Shown here: piece by piece, positions 24,816-32,600 of the stretch
How the letters are laid out: the number at the start of each line of letters is the position of its first letter
Numbering within the stretch: position 1 is the first letter of the stretch
Origin: Methanobacteriota archaeon
GTDB lineage: Archaea > Thermoplasmatota > Thermoplasmata > Lutacidiplasmatales > UBA184
Length of the DNA stretch: 36,866 nucleotides
Reading direction: 5' to 3'
Assembly (NCBI GenBank): GCA_013290045.1
Contig: JABCYU010000006.1
Span: 1 to 36,866, forward strand
Notes under the pieces: generated by a model
Told to the model about the DNA's origin: nothing
Database searches by the model: none
What the model saw: only the letters and a program-made list of their open reading frames with translations
Program-made: the position numbers and the translations under genes

Positions 24816-26712
24816 CCTTCCCCTTCCCGTCCCCCGATTCCTTGTCGACGACCTTGAACTCCGCATCGACCGGACCCGGGCCCGGACCCGTCGGCGTCGA
24901 CTCGTCGGGCGGCGGGGTCGAGGTCGTCGGCGGGGCGTCGGCCGCCGAGCTCTCCCCTGGTCGGACGTCCTGGTAGAGCTTCTGGGCGATCGCGTGCAGC
25001 GACCGGGTCAGCTCGTCGAAGAGGCGGGGCAGCTCGCTCGGCTCCTTCGCCGATAGGGCCGTGCGGATCGCCGCGACCTTCGCCCGCACGTCGGCGGCGT
25101 CCGTCTCGGAGATCTTCGCCTTGTTCTCCTCCAGGACCCGCTCGGCCTCGTAGGTCAACGTCTCGGCCTTGTTGCGGGCTTCGGCGGCCGACGCGCGCTG
25201 GCGGTCCTGCTCGGCGAACTCCGCGGCCTGCTTGAGCATCCGATCGACCTCGTCCTTCGTGAGCTTGTTGGACGCGGTGATCGTGATCCCCTGCTTCTTC
25301 GCCGTGGCGAGGTCCTTCGCCGAAACGTTCAGGATCCCGTTCGCGTCGATGTCGAAGGAGACCTCGATCTGCGGGGTCCCCCGAGGAGCCGGCGGGATGC
25401 CGGTGAGCATGAAGTCGCCGAGGGCGACGTTGTCCGCCGCCAGCGGTCGCTCCCCCTGGTAGACCTTGATCTCCACCGAGCTCTGGCTGTCGCTCGCCGT
25501 CGTGAAGATCTGGCTCTTGCGCGTGGGGATCGTCGTGTTCCGCTCGATGAGCTTGGTGAACACCCCGCCCAGCGTCTCGACCCCGAGGGAGAGCGGCGTC
25601 ACGTCGAGCAGCAGGACGTCTTTGACCTCGCCCGCGAGGACCCCGCCCTGGATCGCCGCTCCCATCGCGACGCACTCCATCGGGTCCACGCCGTGCTCGA
25701 TCGGACGCCCGACCTCCTGCTCGACCAGCTTCTGGACGATCGGCATCCGTGTCGGACCGCCGACGAGGACGATCCGGTCGACCTGCTCCTTGCCGAGCTT
25801 GGCGTCCTTCAGGGCCTGCTGGACCGGAGCGCGGCACCGTTCGAGGATCGGCCGAACGAGTTCCTCGAGCTTCGCCCGGGTGAGCTGGAGCGCGAGGTGC
25901 TTCGGCCCGTCCTGGGTGGCGGTGAGGAACGGGAGGTTGACCTGGGTATCGATCGTGGACGAGAGCTCGATCTTCGCCTTCTCGGCGGCGTCGCGGACGC
26001 GCTGCATCGCCATCTTGTCCTTCCGGATGTCGATGCTGCTCTCCTTCTGGAACTCGCCGGCGATGTACTCGGTGAGCGCGTTGTCCATGTCGGTCCCCCC
26101 GAGCTGGGTGTCCCCGCTCGTCGAGAGCACCTCGAAGACGCTCTCGCCGAAGTCCATGATCGTGACGTCGAGGGTTCCCCCTCCCAGATCGAACACGAGG
26201 ATCTTCTGGCTCTTTCCGGCCTTGTCGAGGCCGTAGGCGAGGCTCGCGGCGGTCGGCTCGTTGATGATCCGGACGACGTCGAGCCCGGCAATGGCGCCGG
26301 CGTCCTTCGTCGCCTGCCGCTGGTTGTCGTTGAAGTAGGCGGGAACGGTGATGACCGCCTTCTCGACCTTCTCCCCGAGGAACGCCTCGGCGTCCCGCTT
26401 GATCTTCTGGAGGAGGAAGGCGGAGAGCTGTTGGGGGGTGTACTCCTTCCCGTAGATCCGGTAGCGGTGGTCCGTTCCCATCTTCCGCTTGAAGGCGGAG
26501 ATGGTTCCCTCGGGATTGGAGACCGCCTGGCGGCGTGCGGGCTCGCCGACGATGAGCTGGCCGTCCTTCGTGAACGCCACGTACGAAGGGAACGCCTTGC
26601 CGCCACCGACGGTGGTCCCCTCGGCGCTCGGGATGATCACGGGCCGGCCTCCCTCGAGGAGGGAGGCGGCGGAGTTGCTGGTTCCTAGGTCGATTCCGAT
26701 GATCTTCGTCAT
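24811..26712 (-). CDS. dnaK: Hsp70 chaperone DnaK
   Basis: A 633-residue bacterial-type Hsp70. The ATPase domain opens with [19 protein letters not shown] and includes [28 protein letters not shown] and [17 protein letters not shown]; the substrate domain and lid follow ([36 protein letters not shown]), ending in an acidic, Pro/Thr-rich tail. GrpE and DnaJ genes are not adjacent. A GAGGAG lies ten bases before the ATG. DnaK in archaea is regarded as acquired from bacteria. Confidence 0.97.
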   Translation of the reverse strand: MTKIIGIDLGTSNSAASLLEGGRPVIIPSAEGTTVGGGKAFPSYVAFTKDGQLIVGEPARRQAVSNPEGTISAFKRKMGTDHRYRIYGKEYTPQQLSAFLLQKIKRDAEAFLGEKVEKAVITVPAYFNDNQRQATKDAGAIAGLDVVRIINEPTAASLAYGLDKAGKSQKILVFDLGGGTLDVTIMDFGESVFEVLSTSGDTQLGGTDMDNALTEYIAGEFQKESSIDIRKDKMAMQRVRDAAEKAKIELSSTIDTQVNLPFLTATQDGPKHLALQLTRAKLEELVRPILERCRAPVQQALKDAKLGKEQVDRIVLVGGPTRMPIVQKLVEQEVGRPIEHGVDPMECVAMGAAIQGGVLAGEVKDVLLLDVTPLSLGVETLGGVFTKLIERNTTIPTRKSQIFTTASDSQSSVEIKVYQGERPLAADNVALGDFMLTGIPPAPRGTPQIEVSFDIDANGILNVSAKDLATAKKQGITITASNKLTKDEVDRMLKQAAEFAEQDRQRASAAEARNKAETLTYEAERVLEENKAKISETDAADVRAKVAAIRTALSAKEPSELPRLFDELTRSLHAIAQKLYQDVRPGESSAADAPPTTSTPPPDESTPTGPGPGPVDAEFKVVDKESGDGKGKA

Positions 26713-26790
26713 GGGTTTTTTCTCCTCGAAGACCTCGGGAGATTCTTCCCCCTCGATCCTCGGATTTGCATCATCGGAATGTATGCACTA

Positions 26791-26800
26791 CTATAAAAGC
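26791..26800 (-). promoter_or_regulatory. TATA box of dnaK
   Basis: The minus strand reads GCTTTTATAG, the strongest AT-rich element in the 220-base gap between dnaK and the HxlR gene. It would give a leader of about 55 bases with a GAGGAG ribosome site. The remainder of the gap (26801-26932) holds no gene or clear structure. Confidence 0.55.
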
Positions 26801-26932
26801 GAGTGTGCGCCGAGGTTCTGCCCATTTCGTCTGGCGAACGTTCCCTCGGGAGAGCCGCAGCCATTCGGCCGGTCATCCGGGCCGACGATCCGGGGCTCGG
26901 ACGATAGCTCGCGATCGTAGCATCGACCCCTC

Positions 26933-27262
26933 TCAACGCGCCAGCCGAAGCCACCCGGCCAGCGGCCGAAGGCTCCGGTACAGTTCATTCCCCGAAGGGG
27001 TAAGGGCGTACGCCTTCACGGGCCCTCGGGGGCCGTCCGCAAGCTCTCTCCGTACGAGACGGGCGCGTTCCAGGGAACGCAACGTCGACGTCAAGGTAGC
27101 GGGGCTCACTCCGGAAAGGCACCTCTGGATCGGCCCGAAGCGCACGATCCCGTACTTCCCGAGAAGGGAGATCACGCAGACGGCCCATTTCTTCCCCACG
27201 ACGTCAATCAATCCGATGGGTGGGCAGGGGCACTCCAGTTCGCCCTCGCAGCACTGCGACAC
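26933..27262 (-). CDS. HxlR-type winged-helix regulator with Cys-rich N-terminus
   Basis: A 109-residue HxlR-family DNA-binding protein: LIDVVGKKWAVCVISLLGKYG, RFGPIQRCLSGVSPATLTSTL and a wing region ending LTPSGNELYRS. The N-terminus has CC at residues 4-5 and CPCPP at 11-15, unlike plain HxlR members that carry a single conserved Cys, so binding of a soft metal or metalloid is plausible. It reads away from the Cys-rich peptide, arsC and aquaporin genes and is the obvious candidate to control them. Start is GTG at 27262 with a TATA-like CTCATAAGG about 25 bases upstream. Confidence 0.85.
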   Translation of the reverse strand: MSQCCEGELECPCPPIGLIDVVGKKWAVCVISLLGKYGIVRFGPIQRCLSGVSPATLTSTLRSLERARLVRRELADGPRGPVKAYALTPSGNELYRSLRPLAGWLRLAR

Positions 27263-27283
27263 TCTGTCCGTACGTAGCGGCCC

Positions 27284-27308
27284 CTTATGAGCGCTTCAGC
27301 AATTGAAG
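27284..27308. promoter_or_regulatory. Divergent promoter and candidate operator of the arsenic-type module
   Basis: Between the divergent genes lie CTTATGAG (27284-27291; CTCATAAG on the minus strand, correctly placed as the regulator's TATA) and the inverted repeat CTTCA-GCAAT-TGAAG (27294-27308). The repeat sits 15 bases before the peptide's ATG, where a bound repressor would block both directions. Confidence 0.45.
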
Positions 27309-27322
27309 TGACAGAGGTACCT

Positions 27323-27409
27323 ATGGCCGAAGGAAAGTGTTGTGAGAAGGCCTGCTGCGTATGCGATCCGACGACCTGTCCGCCCGGCTGTTGTGACGAC
27401 TGCTGTTGA
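27323..27409 (+). CDS. 28-residue cysteine-rich, metallothionein-like peptide
   Basis: Too short for the ORF track. ATG at 27323 has AGAGGT six bases upstream; the peptide has 28 residues, 10 of them Cys, in the order KCCEKACCVC, then DPTTCPPGCC, then DDCC. No hydrophobic segment is present, so it is cytoplasmic. Such density of CC and CxC pairs suggests binding of thiophilic metal or arsenite. The stop TGA overlaps the TTG start of arsC (TTGA), so the two are translationally coupled, which argues the ORF is real. An in-frame ATG at 27287 would give a 40-residue form (MSASAIEVTEVPMAEGK...). Part of its pattern (CCE, CPP) recurs in the regulator's N-terminus. No family is known to me for it. 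Confidence 0.7.
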   Translation: MAEGKCCEKACCVCDPTTCPPGCCDDCC

Positions 27410-27840
27410 CGACGGGTCGCACGGTCCTGTTCGTCTGCGTAGAGAACGCCGCCCGGTCCCTGATGGCGGAGGCGATCTTCAACGCCGATCCACCGACCGG
27501 TTGGCGGGCGGTCTCCGCGGGGACGAGGCCGGCCGCGTCTCCGAACGCCCGGACGGAACCGATGCTCGGGGAGATCGGACTGAGGCTCCCACCGCATCCT
27601 CCTCGGGAACTGACGCCGGAGATGATCGACTCCGCCTCGATGCGGGTCACGATGGGGTGCCTGAACGACGCCAGTTGCCCGGCCCGACTGAAATCCCGGG
27701 AACTTCGAGACTGGGCGCTCCCGGATCCAGCGCGGCTGGATGACGACGGGTTTCGAGGCGTCCGCGATGAAATCCAGCGGCGGGTGCGCCTCCTCTACGA
27801 CGAAGTTCGGGAATCCGCCTCGCCCCCGTCAACGGCCTGA
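27406..27840 (+). CDS. arsC: Arsenate reductase ArsC, low-molecular-weight phosphatase type
   Basis: A 144-residue LMW-phosphatase-fold reductase turning arsenate into arsenite. The P-loop is CVENAARS starting at Cys11, and further cysteines at 85 and 91 (TMGCLNDASCPARL) match the three-cysteine relay of thioredoxin-coupled ArsC; RDWALPDPARL supplies the acid loop. Start is TTG at 27406, overlapping the peptide stop. Without a pump, arsenite made here would need another exit, which the aquaporin downstream can provide. Confidence 0.9.
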   Translation: MTTGRTVLFVCVENAARSLMAEAIFNADPPTGWRAVSAGTRPAASPNARTEPMLGEIGLRLPPHPPRELTPEMIDSASMRVTMGCLNDASCPARLKSRELRDWALPDPARLDDDGFRGVRDEIQRRVRLLYDEVRESASPPSTA

Positions 27841-27851
27841 CCCGGGGGACC

Positions 27852-28568
27852 TTGTTGAGACCCCCACTACTGACTCGACTGGGTGCGGAATTCGTTGGGA
27901 CTTCCGTTCTCGTCGGAATCGGGACGGGCGCAGTTGTCGGGGCTTCGAGGGTCGGAGGCGTCCCGCAGTGGGTGATGGCCGTCGCCTGGTTCTTCGCGGT
28001 ACTCCTCCCGATCCTGCTTTGCCTCCGGGTTTCCGGGGCCCACCTCAATCCTGCGGTGACGCTGGGCTTGGCCGTCAGTGGTAGGATGCCGAGGTCGGAG
28101 GCGCCGTCGTACGTCGCCGCCCAGTTCGCCGGGGCATTCTTTGGGAGTGCGGTGGTCTTGTTCTCGCTCGGAGACTTTGCCCACCTGGGAGCCACGACCC
28201 CGTCGGTCGGAAATCTCGCTACGGTGTTCGCTGGCGAGCTGCTGTTCAGCGGGGCCCTGATCGCCTCCGTGTTCGCGCTGGCGGATCGACCCGAGGGAGG
28301 GGTCGGCTGGCGGATCCTGTTACCTCCGGCGACCGTGGGGGTATCGACCTACGTCATCGGACCGATCACGGGGAGTTCGCTGAACCCTGCCCGGACCGTG
28401 GCCCCTGCCGTCCTCTCGGGCACGTACACCGACCTCGGAGTGTACCTCCTGGCGGTGCCGCTCGCAGCCATCCTCGTCGCGCTAATGTGGAGGAACGACG
28501 TGACGAACCTGCCGTCCAACGGCCGACGAGTCGCCGCCGACCCGAAGGGAGTCGGACCGGCCGATTAG
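27852..28568 (+). CDS. Aquaporin/aquaglyceroporin (MIP) channel, AqpS-like by context
   Basis: A 238-residue six-helix MIP channel with both pore motifs: SGAHLNPAVT and GSSLNPARTVAPA. It begins at TTG 27852 (or 27855), 11 bases after arsC. In Sinorhizobium meliloti an aquaglyceroporin (AqpS) replaces the ArsB pump and lets internally made arsenite leave; the arsC-aquaporin pairing here is the same logic. The codon use of this gene and arsC looks less GC-biased than that of flanking genes by eye, which may mean transfer. Confidence 0.88.
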   Translation: MLRPPLLTRLGAEFVGTSVLVGIGTGAVVGASRVGGVPQWVMAVAWFFAVLLPILLCLRVSGAHLNPAVTLGLAVSGRMPRSEAPSYVAAQFAGAFFGSAVVLFSLGDFAHLGATTPSVGNLATVFAGELLFSGALIASVFALADRPEGGVGWRILLPPATVGVSTYVIGPITGSSLNPARTVAPAVLSGTYTDLGVYLLAVPLAAILVALMWRNDVTNLPSNGRRVAADPKGVGPAD

Positions 28569-28650
28569 GTCACGGAACCGTTGGCGGGTTTCCGGTTGGG
28601 CGCCCACAGCAGGCGGGTAGCGCCGCCGGAAGCGAGCCCCCCGCGGCCGC

Positions 28651-28660
28651 CGTCAAATAG
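28651..28660 (+). promoter_or_regulatory. TATA-like box of the M20 amidohydrolase operon
   Basis: CGTCAAATAG lies 22-31 bases before the ATG at 28682, consistent with a leaderless transcript covering the amidohydrolase and the desulfurase. Confidence 0.45.
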
Positions 28661-28681
28661 CCCGGCGCCCCTCGGGCCCTG

Positions 28682-29872
28682 ATGCCGAGGCCGCGCGGCC
28701 CATGGACCGTGGAAGCCCGGCGCGTGTTGCCCGCCATGCGGGCCTGGCGGGCCGCCCTCCACCAGGAGCCGGAACTCGCCAACGAGGAGCGACGCACCCA
28801 GGCGAAGATCGTGGAGGCGCTCAACGCCCTCGACCTCCCCCCCGCGACTTTCGAAGGGTTCACGGGCGTCAAGGCCGTGATCGGCGCCGACCGCCCTGGC
28901 GCGGTGGTGGCGCTGAGGGCCGATATGGACGGGCTCCCGGTCAGTGAACGGAGCGGTCTGCCTTTCGCCTCGCGAACACCGGGACGGATGCACGCTTGCG
29001 GCCACGACGTCCACATGGCCTGCCTCCTCGGGGCGGCGGCGGCGCTGAAGCGTCGCGAGGGCAGCCTGCGCGGCCCCGTGGTGCTCCTCTTCCAACCCGC
29101 CGAGGAAGAGGGGAACCGGGGCGGAGCCCAGCCGTTCCTCGAGCTCGGGGCGTTCGAGCGGCCGAAGGTCGATTTCGTGGTCGGCCAGCACGTGGCCCCG
29201 GAGATCCCCCTCGGCCACATCGGCTGGAAGAAGGGAGCGATGATGGCCGCCGCGGACCACGTGATCATCCGGGTTCGAGGGCGTGCCGGGCACGCCGCCT
29301 ACCCGCACGCCGGGCCGGATGCGGTCCTGACGGCCGCCGAGATCATCACCGGCCTGCAGGCGATCGTGAGCCGGGTCCGCGACCCGGTCGATCCGGTCGT
29401 GATCAGCATCGCCTCCGTCCACGGCGGCACCCGCCACAACGTCCTCCCCGAGGAGGTGCTCCTCGAGGGCACGATCCGGACCTTCCTCCCCTCGACCCGG
29501 CGGCAGATGGAGAACGCACTACGACGGCGGGTGGCCCACATCGCGGCGAGCAACGGCGCCTCGGCCCGGGTGACCATCCGGCACGGCTACCCGGTCACCT
29601 TCAATCCGCCGGCCACGACCGAGGTGATCGTCCAGGCGCTCGCCGAGGAGTTCGGCGAGGAGGCGGTCCAGGAGATCGAGCGGCCGGTGATGGGAGCCGA
29701 GGACTTCTCGCGGTATCTCGAGCGGGTGCCGGGAAGCTTCTTGTTCTTGGGCGTAGGAAGGGGGAGCGTGCCCGAGTCGTTGCACTCCCCGTCGTTCGCG
29801 CCACCGGAGGAGTCGCTGGTCTATGGCTGCGCCGCCCTCCTCGCGGCGACCGCCGGGCTTCAGAGGAGCTGA
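28682..29872 (+). CDS. M20D-family amidohydrolase / metallocarboxypeptidase
   Basis: A 396-residue zinc-dependent amidohydrolase of the hippurate hydrolase/IAA-amino-acid hydrolase group, cleaving N-acyl amino acids or similar amides. Metal-binding motifs seen: MHACGHDVHMA, FQPAEEEGNRGG, and late VMGAEDFSRYL; the dimerisation domain includes RVRGRAGHAAYPHAGPDAV (split as RGRAGHAAYPHAGPD). Length fits the family. The stop TGA shares its last A with the ATG of the next gene. Confidence 0.9.
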   Translation: MPRPRGPWTVEARRVLPAMRAWRAALHQEPELANEERRTQAKIVEALNALDLPPATFEGFTGVKAVIGADRPGAVVALRADMDGLPVSERSGLPFASRTPGRMHACGHDVHMACLLGAAAALKRREGSLRGPVVLLFQPAEEEGNRGGAQPFLELGAFERPKVDFVVGQHVAPEIPLGHIGWKKGAMMAAADHVIIRVRGRAGHAAYPHAGPDAVLTAAEIITGLQAIVSRVRDPVDPVVISIASVHGGTRHNVLPEEVLLEGTIRTFLPSTRRQMENALRRRVAHIAASNGASARVTIRHGYPVTFNPPATTEVIVQALAEEFGEEAVQEIERPVMGAEDFSRYLERVPGSFLFLGVGRGSVPESLHSPSFAPPEESLVYGCAALLAATAGLQRS

Positions 29873-31092
29873 TGACGGCCGTCGACGCCCTCCGCGCCCG
29901 GTTTCCGGCGCTCCGCGATCGTCCCGACGGCCCCACCCCGGCCTACCTCGACTCGGCGTGCATGAGCCTCGTCCCCCTCGAGGTCCTCGACGCCATGGAG
30001 GAGTACTATCGCGACTATCCCGGATGCGCTGGGCGCTCCCTCCACCGGTTCGCGGAGGAGGTCGGCCACCGATACGAAGGGGCGCGGGCGGGCCTCGCGA
30101 AGTTCCTGGGGGCCGAGAGCCCGGAGGCGGTCGTGTTCCTTCGGAACGCCTCGGAGGCGATCAACCTGGTCGCCCAGGGGCTCCCCTGGAAGGCGGGCGA
30201 CGCGGTCCTGATCTCCGACCAGGAGCACAACTCCAACCTGATCGTCTGGCAGCGGCTGGCGAGCGAGCGGGGGATCCGGATCGAGGTCCTCAACCTCCCT
30301 CCCGGCGGGGGATTCCCTTCGGCCGAGTATGAGGAAGCGCTGAAACGTCAGGTGAGACTGGTGAGCCTGTTCCACACCTCGAACCTGGACGGTCGGACGC
30401 TCCCGGTCCGGGAGATCGTCGAACGGGCCCACGCCCACGGCGCGCGGGTGCTGCTGGACGGCTGCCAGGCCGCCCCTCACGTACCGGTGCGGCTACGCGA
30501 GTGGGGGGTCGATTATTATGCGATCAGCGCCCACAAGATGCTCGGTCCGACGGGGACCGGGGCCCTGGCCGGGACCGCCCACTCCCTCGGGGACCTGCGA
30601 CCCCTGCTCGTGGGCGGCGAGACCGTCGAATGGTCGACGATGACGGAACACCAGCTCCGACCGCCGCCCCACCGATTCGAAGCCGGGCTCCAGAACTATG
30701 CCGGCGTGCTCGGGGTCCACGCGGCCGTCCGGTTCCTGGAGCGCGCCGGCCTCGACGAGATCCGCGCCCACGACCTCGCCCTCAACCGCAAGGTCTCCAA
30801 GGCGCTCGAGGGAGAGCGCCGGGTCCACGTGCTCGGCCCCACCGACCCCGGCGATCGGCCGAGCATCTACGCGTTCCACCTCGACGGCGTCGACGCGAAC
30901 GACGCGGCCCTGTTCCTCGATGAAGGTTATCAGGTCCTGGTCCGCTCCGGGATGCACTGCGTCCACTCGTGGTATCGCAAGCGCAACCTTCCCGGCAACG
31001 TCCGGGCCTCGTTCTACCTGTACAATGACGAGCGGGACGCCGATCGGCTCATCGACGGCGTCCGCGAGATGATCGAGAAGATCCCGGCGTGA
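29872..31092 (+). CDS. sufS: Cysteine desulfurase (SufS/NifS-like class V aminotransferase)
   Basis: A 406-residue PLP enzyme that takes sulfur from cysteine for Fe-S clusters or tRNA thiolation. The PLP lysine is in YAISAHKMLGPTGTGAL, the substrate region has HNSNLIVWQRLA and LLDGCQAAPHVPV, and the catalytic cysteine sits in RSGMHCVHSWYR. The family N-terminus reads AYLDSACMSLVP, where ATS is usual. The ATG at 29872 overlaps the previous stop by one base and has AGGAG upstream; the longer track ORF is a shadow of the amidohydrolase. No SufU/SufBC genes are adjacent. Confidence 0.88.
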   Translation: MTAVDALRARFPALRDRPDGPTPAYLDSACMSLVPLEVLDAMEEYYRDYPGCAGRSLHRFAEEVGHRYEGARAGLAKFLGAESPEAVVFLRNASEAINLVAQGLPWKAGDAVLISDQEHNSNLIVWQRLASERGIRIEVLNLPPGGGFPSAEYEEALKRQVRLVSLFHTSNLDGRTLPVREIVERAHAHGARVLLDGCQAAPHVPVRLREWGVDYYAISAHKMLGPTGTGALAGTAHSLGDLRPLLVGGETVEWSTMTEHQLRPPPHRFEAGLQNYAGVLGVHAAVRFLERAGLDEIRAHDLALNRKVSKALEGERRVHVLGPTDPGDRPSIYAFHLDGVDANDAALFLDEGYQVLVRSGMHCVHSWYRKRNLPGNVRASFYLYNDERDADRLIDGVREMIEKIPA

Positions 31093-31111
31093 ACCGGGGC
31101 CGTTCGGACGG

Positions 31112-31927
31112 CTACCGGTACATCGGCGGCGAGGCCGTCTGGGGCCGCTCCGTGTGGCCCTTCTCCTGCGCGTGCCGCTGGATCGACAAGAGCTGCTGCT
31201 CGATCCGCTCCGCTTCGTGGTAGAGGGGCACCGGGTCGAGCGGGGTCCGCAACAGGATGTGGTTGATCGTCTCGATGACCTTCGCCGCCGCGCGGGCGTC
31301 CGGATAATCGGACTGGGCCTCGGCGAGGAACGTCAGCACGTCGAAGCCGCGGCGCCGGCCTTCGTTGAGGAGGACCCCGGCGATCCCGGTGATGACCCCC
31401 TCGGTGAACGGGAGCATGTTGGGCTCGACATAGAGGTCCCGCGCCTTCCGGGTGCTCGCCACCCCGTAGACCTTCACGTCGGAGAGCTTCGGTGGCCGCC
31501 CGCGTCCGACGTCGCCCGCCGGCTTGTCGACGACCAGCCCCTCCGGCGACACGAGCATGGAGCAGCGCTGCTCCTGGACCCAATCCATGATCGAGGTCGC
31601 CAGCGGATGGATGATCGCCGGGGCGGGATGGAACTCCGAGACGAACGCCACAATCCGGTCGGCGACCCGTCCGGCCCGGTCCGCGGCCGGGCGACCCGCG
31701 TAGATCCGTACCGGGTGCTGGGGGTTGCCGCCCCGGACGAGCGAGACGGTGGGAAACGCCGGGGACTCGACGATCCCGATCTGTTCCATCTCGAGGGTGT
31801 CGATGAGGTAGTTGGCGACGATGGAGCTGACGAGGCCGACCGACGGGAAGCCGTCGATCACGATCGCGCCCTCGACGTCGACCCGCTTGAGCTCGTAGAT
31901 CCGGACCTGGTCCGGTTGCATCGTCAT
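31112..31927 (-). CDS. PAC2-family protein (proteasome-assembly-chaperone-like)
   Basis: A 271-residue PAC2 protein: IVIDGFPSVGLVSSIVANYL, IGIVESPAFPTVSLV, PNMLPFTEGVITGIAGVLL and a helical C-terminus (AERIEQQLLSIQRHAQEK). Archaeal members (PbaA/PbaB) relate to eukaryotic proteasome assembly chaperones, though many are uncharacterised ATP-grasp-associated proteins. The start is ATG 31927 (or 31921), five bases after the upstream stop; the 397-residue ORF in the track is extended through the upstream gene in another frame. Confidence 0.85.
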   Translation of the reverse strand: MTMQPDQVRIYELKRVDVEGAIVIDGFPSVGLVSSIVANYLIDTLEMEQIGIVESPAFPTVSLVRGGNPQHPVRIYAGRPAADRAGRVADRIVAFVSEFHPAPAIIHPLATSIMDWVQEQRCSMLVSPEGLVVDKPAGDVGRGRPPKLSDVKVYGVASTRKARDLYVEPNMLPFTEGVITGIAGVLLNEGRRRGFDVLTFLAEAQSDYPDARAAAKVIETINHILLRTPLDPVPLYHEAERIEQQLLSIQRHAQEKGHTERPQTASPPMYR

Positions 31928-31932
31928 GGTTT

Positions 31933-32292
31933 CTACAGCGACTTCTCGACGATCTGGCCAAGTTCGCGGCTGATGAGGTCGACGATATCCTTCGTCAGGG
32001 CGGCCCGGACGTTCGGGGGAACCGTCGCCATGCCGAGACGGGCCGTGCACGTCCCGACCCGGATGAGCGCGGCGTACTCCATCGCCCGCGCCTCGAGGAG
32101 CTGGCGCACCGAGTCTTTCAGGTCTCGGGCCAGCTGCGGGTCCTCCTCTAGCGTCCGTTCGATGTGGCGCCGGATCTCGTCCTTGATGATGTCGCGCGTC
32201 GCCTCCCGGACGATCTCCTCCGGCCGCAGCAGGTCGCGGGTACTCTTCATCAGGGTGTCGATGGGCTCGCCCGCCGAGGACCCGTCCGGCAT
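31933..32292 (-). CDS. Helical protein of unknown function upstream of the PAC2 gene
   Basis: About 119 residues, highly charged and predicted helical (REATRDIIKDEIRRHIERTL, LARDLKDSVRQLLEAR), with a late TVPPNVRAALTKDIVDLISR. No known motif. It is cotranscribed with the PAC2 gene (gap five bases), so a partner role in the same process is possible. ATG at 32292 is preferred because GCTTATCC lies about 25-33 bases upstream; the track's start at 32385 would run into the tRNA promoter and adds low-complexity Ala/Arg sequence. Confidence 0.65.
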   Translation of the reverse strand: MPDGSSAGEPIDTLMKSTRDLLRPEEIVREATRDIIKDEIRRHIERTLEEDPQLARDLKDSVRQLLEARAMEYAALIRVGTCTARLGMATVPPNVRAALTKDIVDLISRELGQIVEKSL

Positions 32293-32386
32293 CAGCGGCG
32301 ACCATCGGCCCCCGCGGGATAAGCGTTTGTGCCGCTCGGCGGCGGCGCTCGGTCCGGAGGGCGCCCGGGCCGCCCGCGCGGCCATC

Positions 32387-32395
32387 TCTTTTAAC
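32387..32395 (+). promoter_or_regulatory. TATA box of the tRNA-Ala gene
   Basis: TCTTTTAAC lies about 28 bases upstream of the tRNA's first base, the spacing expected for transcription to start a few bases before the mature 5' end. GGGCCGGT at 32398-32405 repeats the first eight bases of the tRNA. Confidence 0.55.
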
Positions 32396-32421
32396 GCGGG
32401 CCGGTGTGGCCCGGCCGCAGT

Positions 32422-32527
32422 GGGCCGGTAGATCAGTCCGGAAGATCGCTACCTTGGCAAGGTAGAGGCCGCGAGTTCAAACGGGGCACGGGAACCACCC
32501 GAACCCCGGAGATTCTCGCCCGGTCCA
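32422..32527 (+). tRNA. tRNA-Ala(GGC) with an intron in the T-loop
   Basis: The cloverleaf folds fully once a 32-base insert is removed. Acceptor GGGCCGG pairs with CCGGTCC (32520-32526) including the G3-U70 pair that marks alanine tRNA, then discriminator A73 at 32527. D stem GATC/GATC has loop AGTCCGGAA with A14, GG and A21. Anticodon stem CTACC/GGTAG holds loop TTGGCAA, anticodon GGC at 32456-32458. Variable loop AGGCC. T stem GCGAG (32471-32475) pairs with CTCGC (32515-32519). CCA is not encoded. Pyrimidine-rich CTCCTCTTTCCC follows and may terminate it. Confidence 0.93.
32479..32510 (+). other. tRNA-Ala T-loop intron (32 bases, exact ends uncertain)
   Basis: Between the two T-stem strands are 39 bases where seven are expected. 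The insert folds as CGGGG/CCCCG and CGGG/CCCG stems capped by AACCA. Ends at 32479-32510 give a mature loop TTCGATT; 32482-32513 gives TTCAAAT; both are standard T-loops. A near-canonical bulge-helix-bulge (bulge TTC, helix AAAC/GATT with one mismatch, bulge GGA) would instead cut out 32478-32509 and leave a loop lacking C56. Confidence 0.8.
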
Positions 32528-32543
32528 CTCCTCTTTCCCGCCG

Positions 32544-32577
32544 GGCCGATCGGCCGGGTTCGTACATTGTCGAACCC
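32544..32577. promoter_or_regulatory. Palindrome and inverted repeat upstream of the mevalonate-operon regulator
   Basis: GGCCGATCGGCC (32544-32555) is a perfect 12-base palindrome, directly followed by GGGTTCG and CGAACCC (32556-32562 and 32571-32577), a perfect seven-base inverted repeat with an eight-base spacer. They end 23 bases before the TATA box of the XRE gene. They could be operator sites, or a hairpin ending the tRNA transcript. Confidence 0.4.
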
Positions 32578-32600
32578 CCCCACCGACATGAAGGCTTACC

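Noticed and set aside
26766-27290. 174-residue plus-strand ORF over the HxlR gene
   Set aside because: Shadow of the HxlR gene; no recognisable domain and no promoter arrangement.
32292-32385. Longer start for the unknown gene at 31933 (150 residues)
   Set aside because: It adds low-complexity Ala/Arg sequence and runs into the tRNA TATA box; ATG 32292 has its own promoter-like element.
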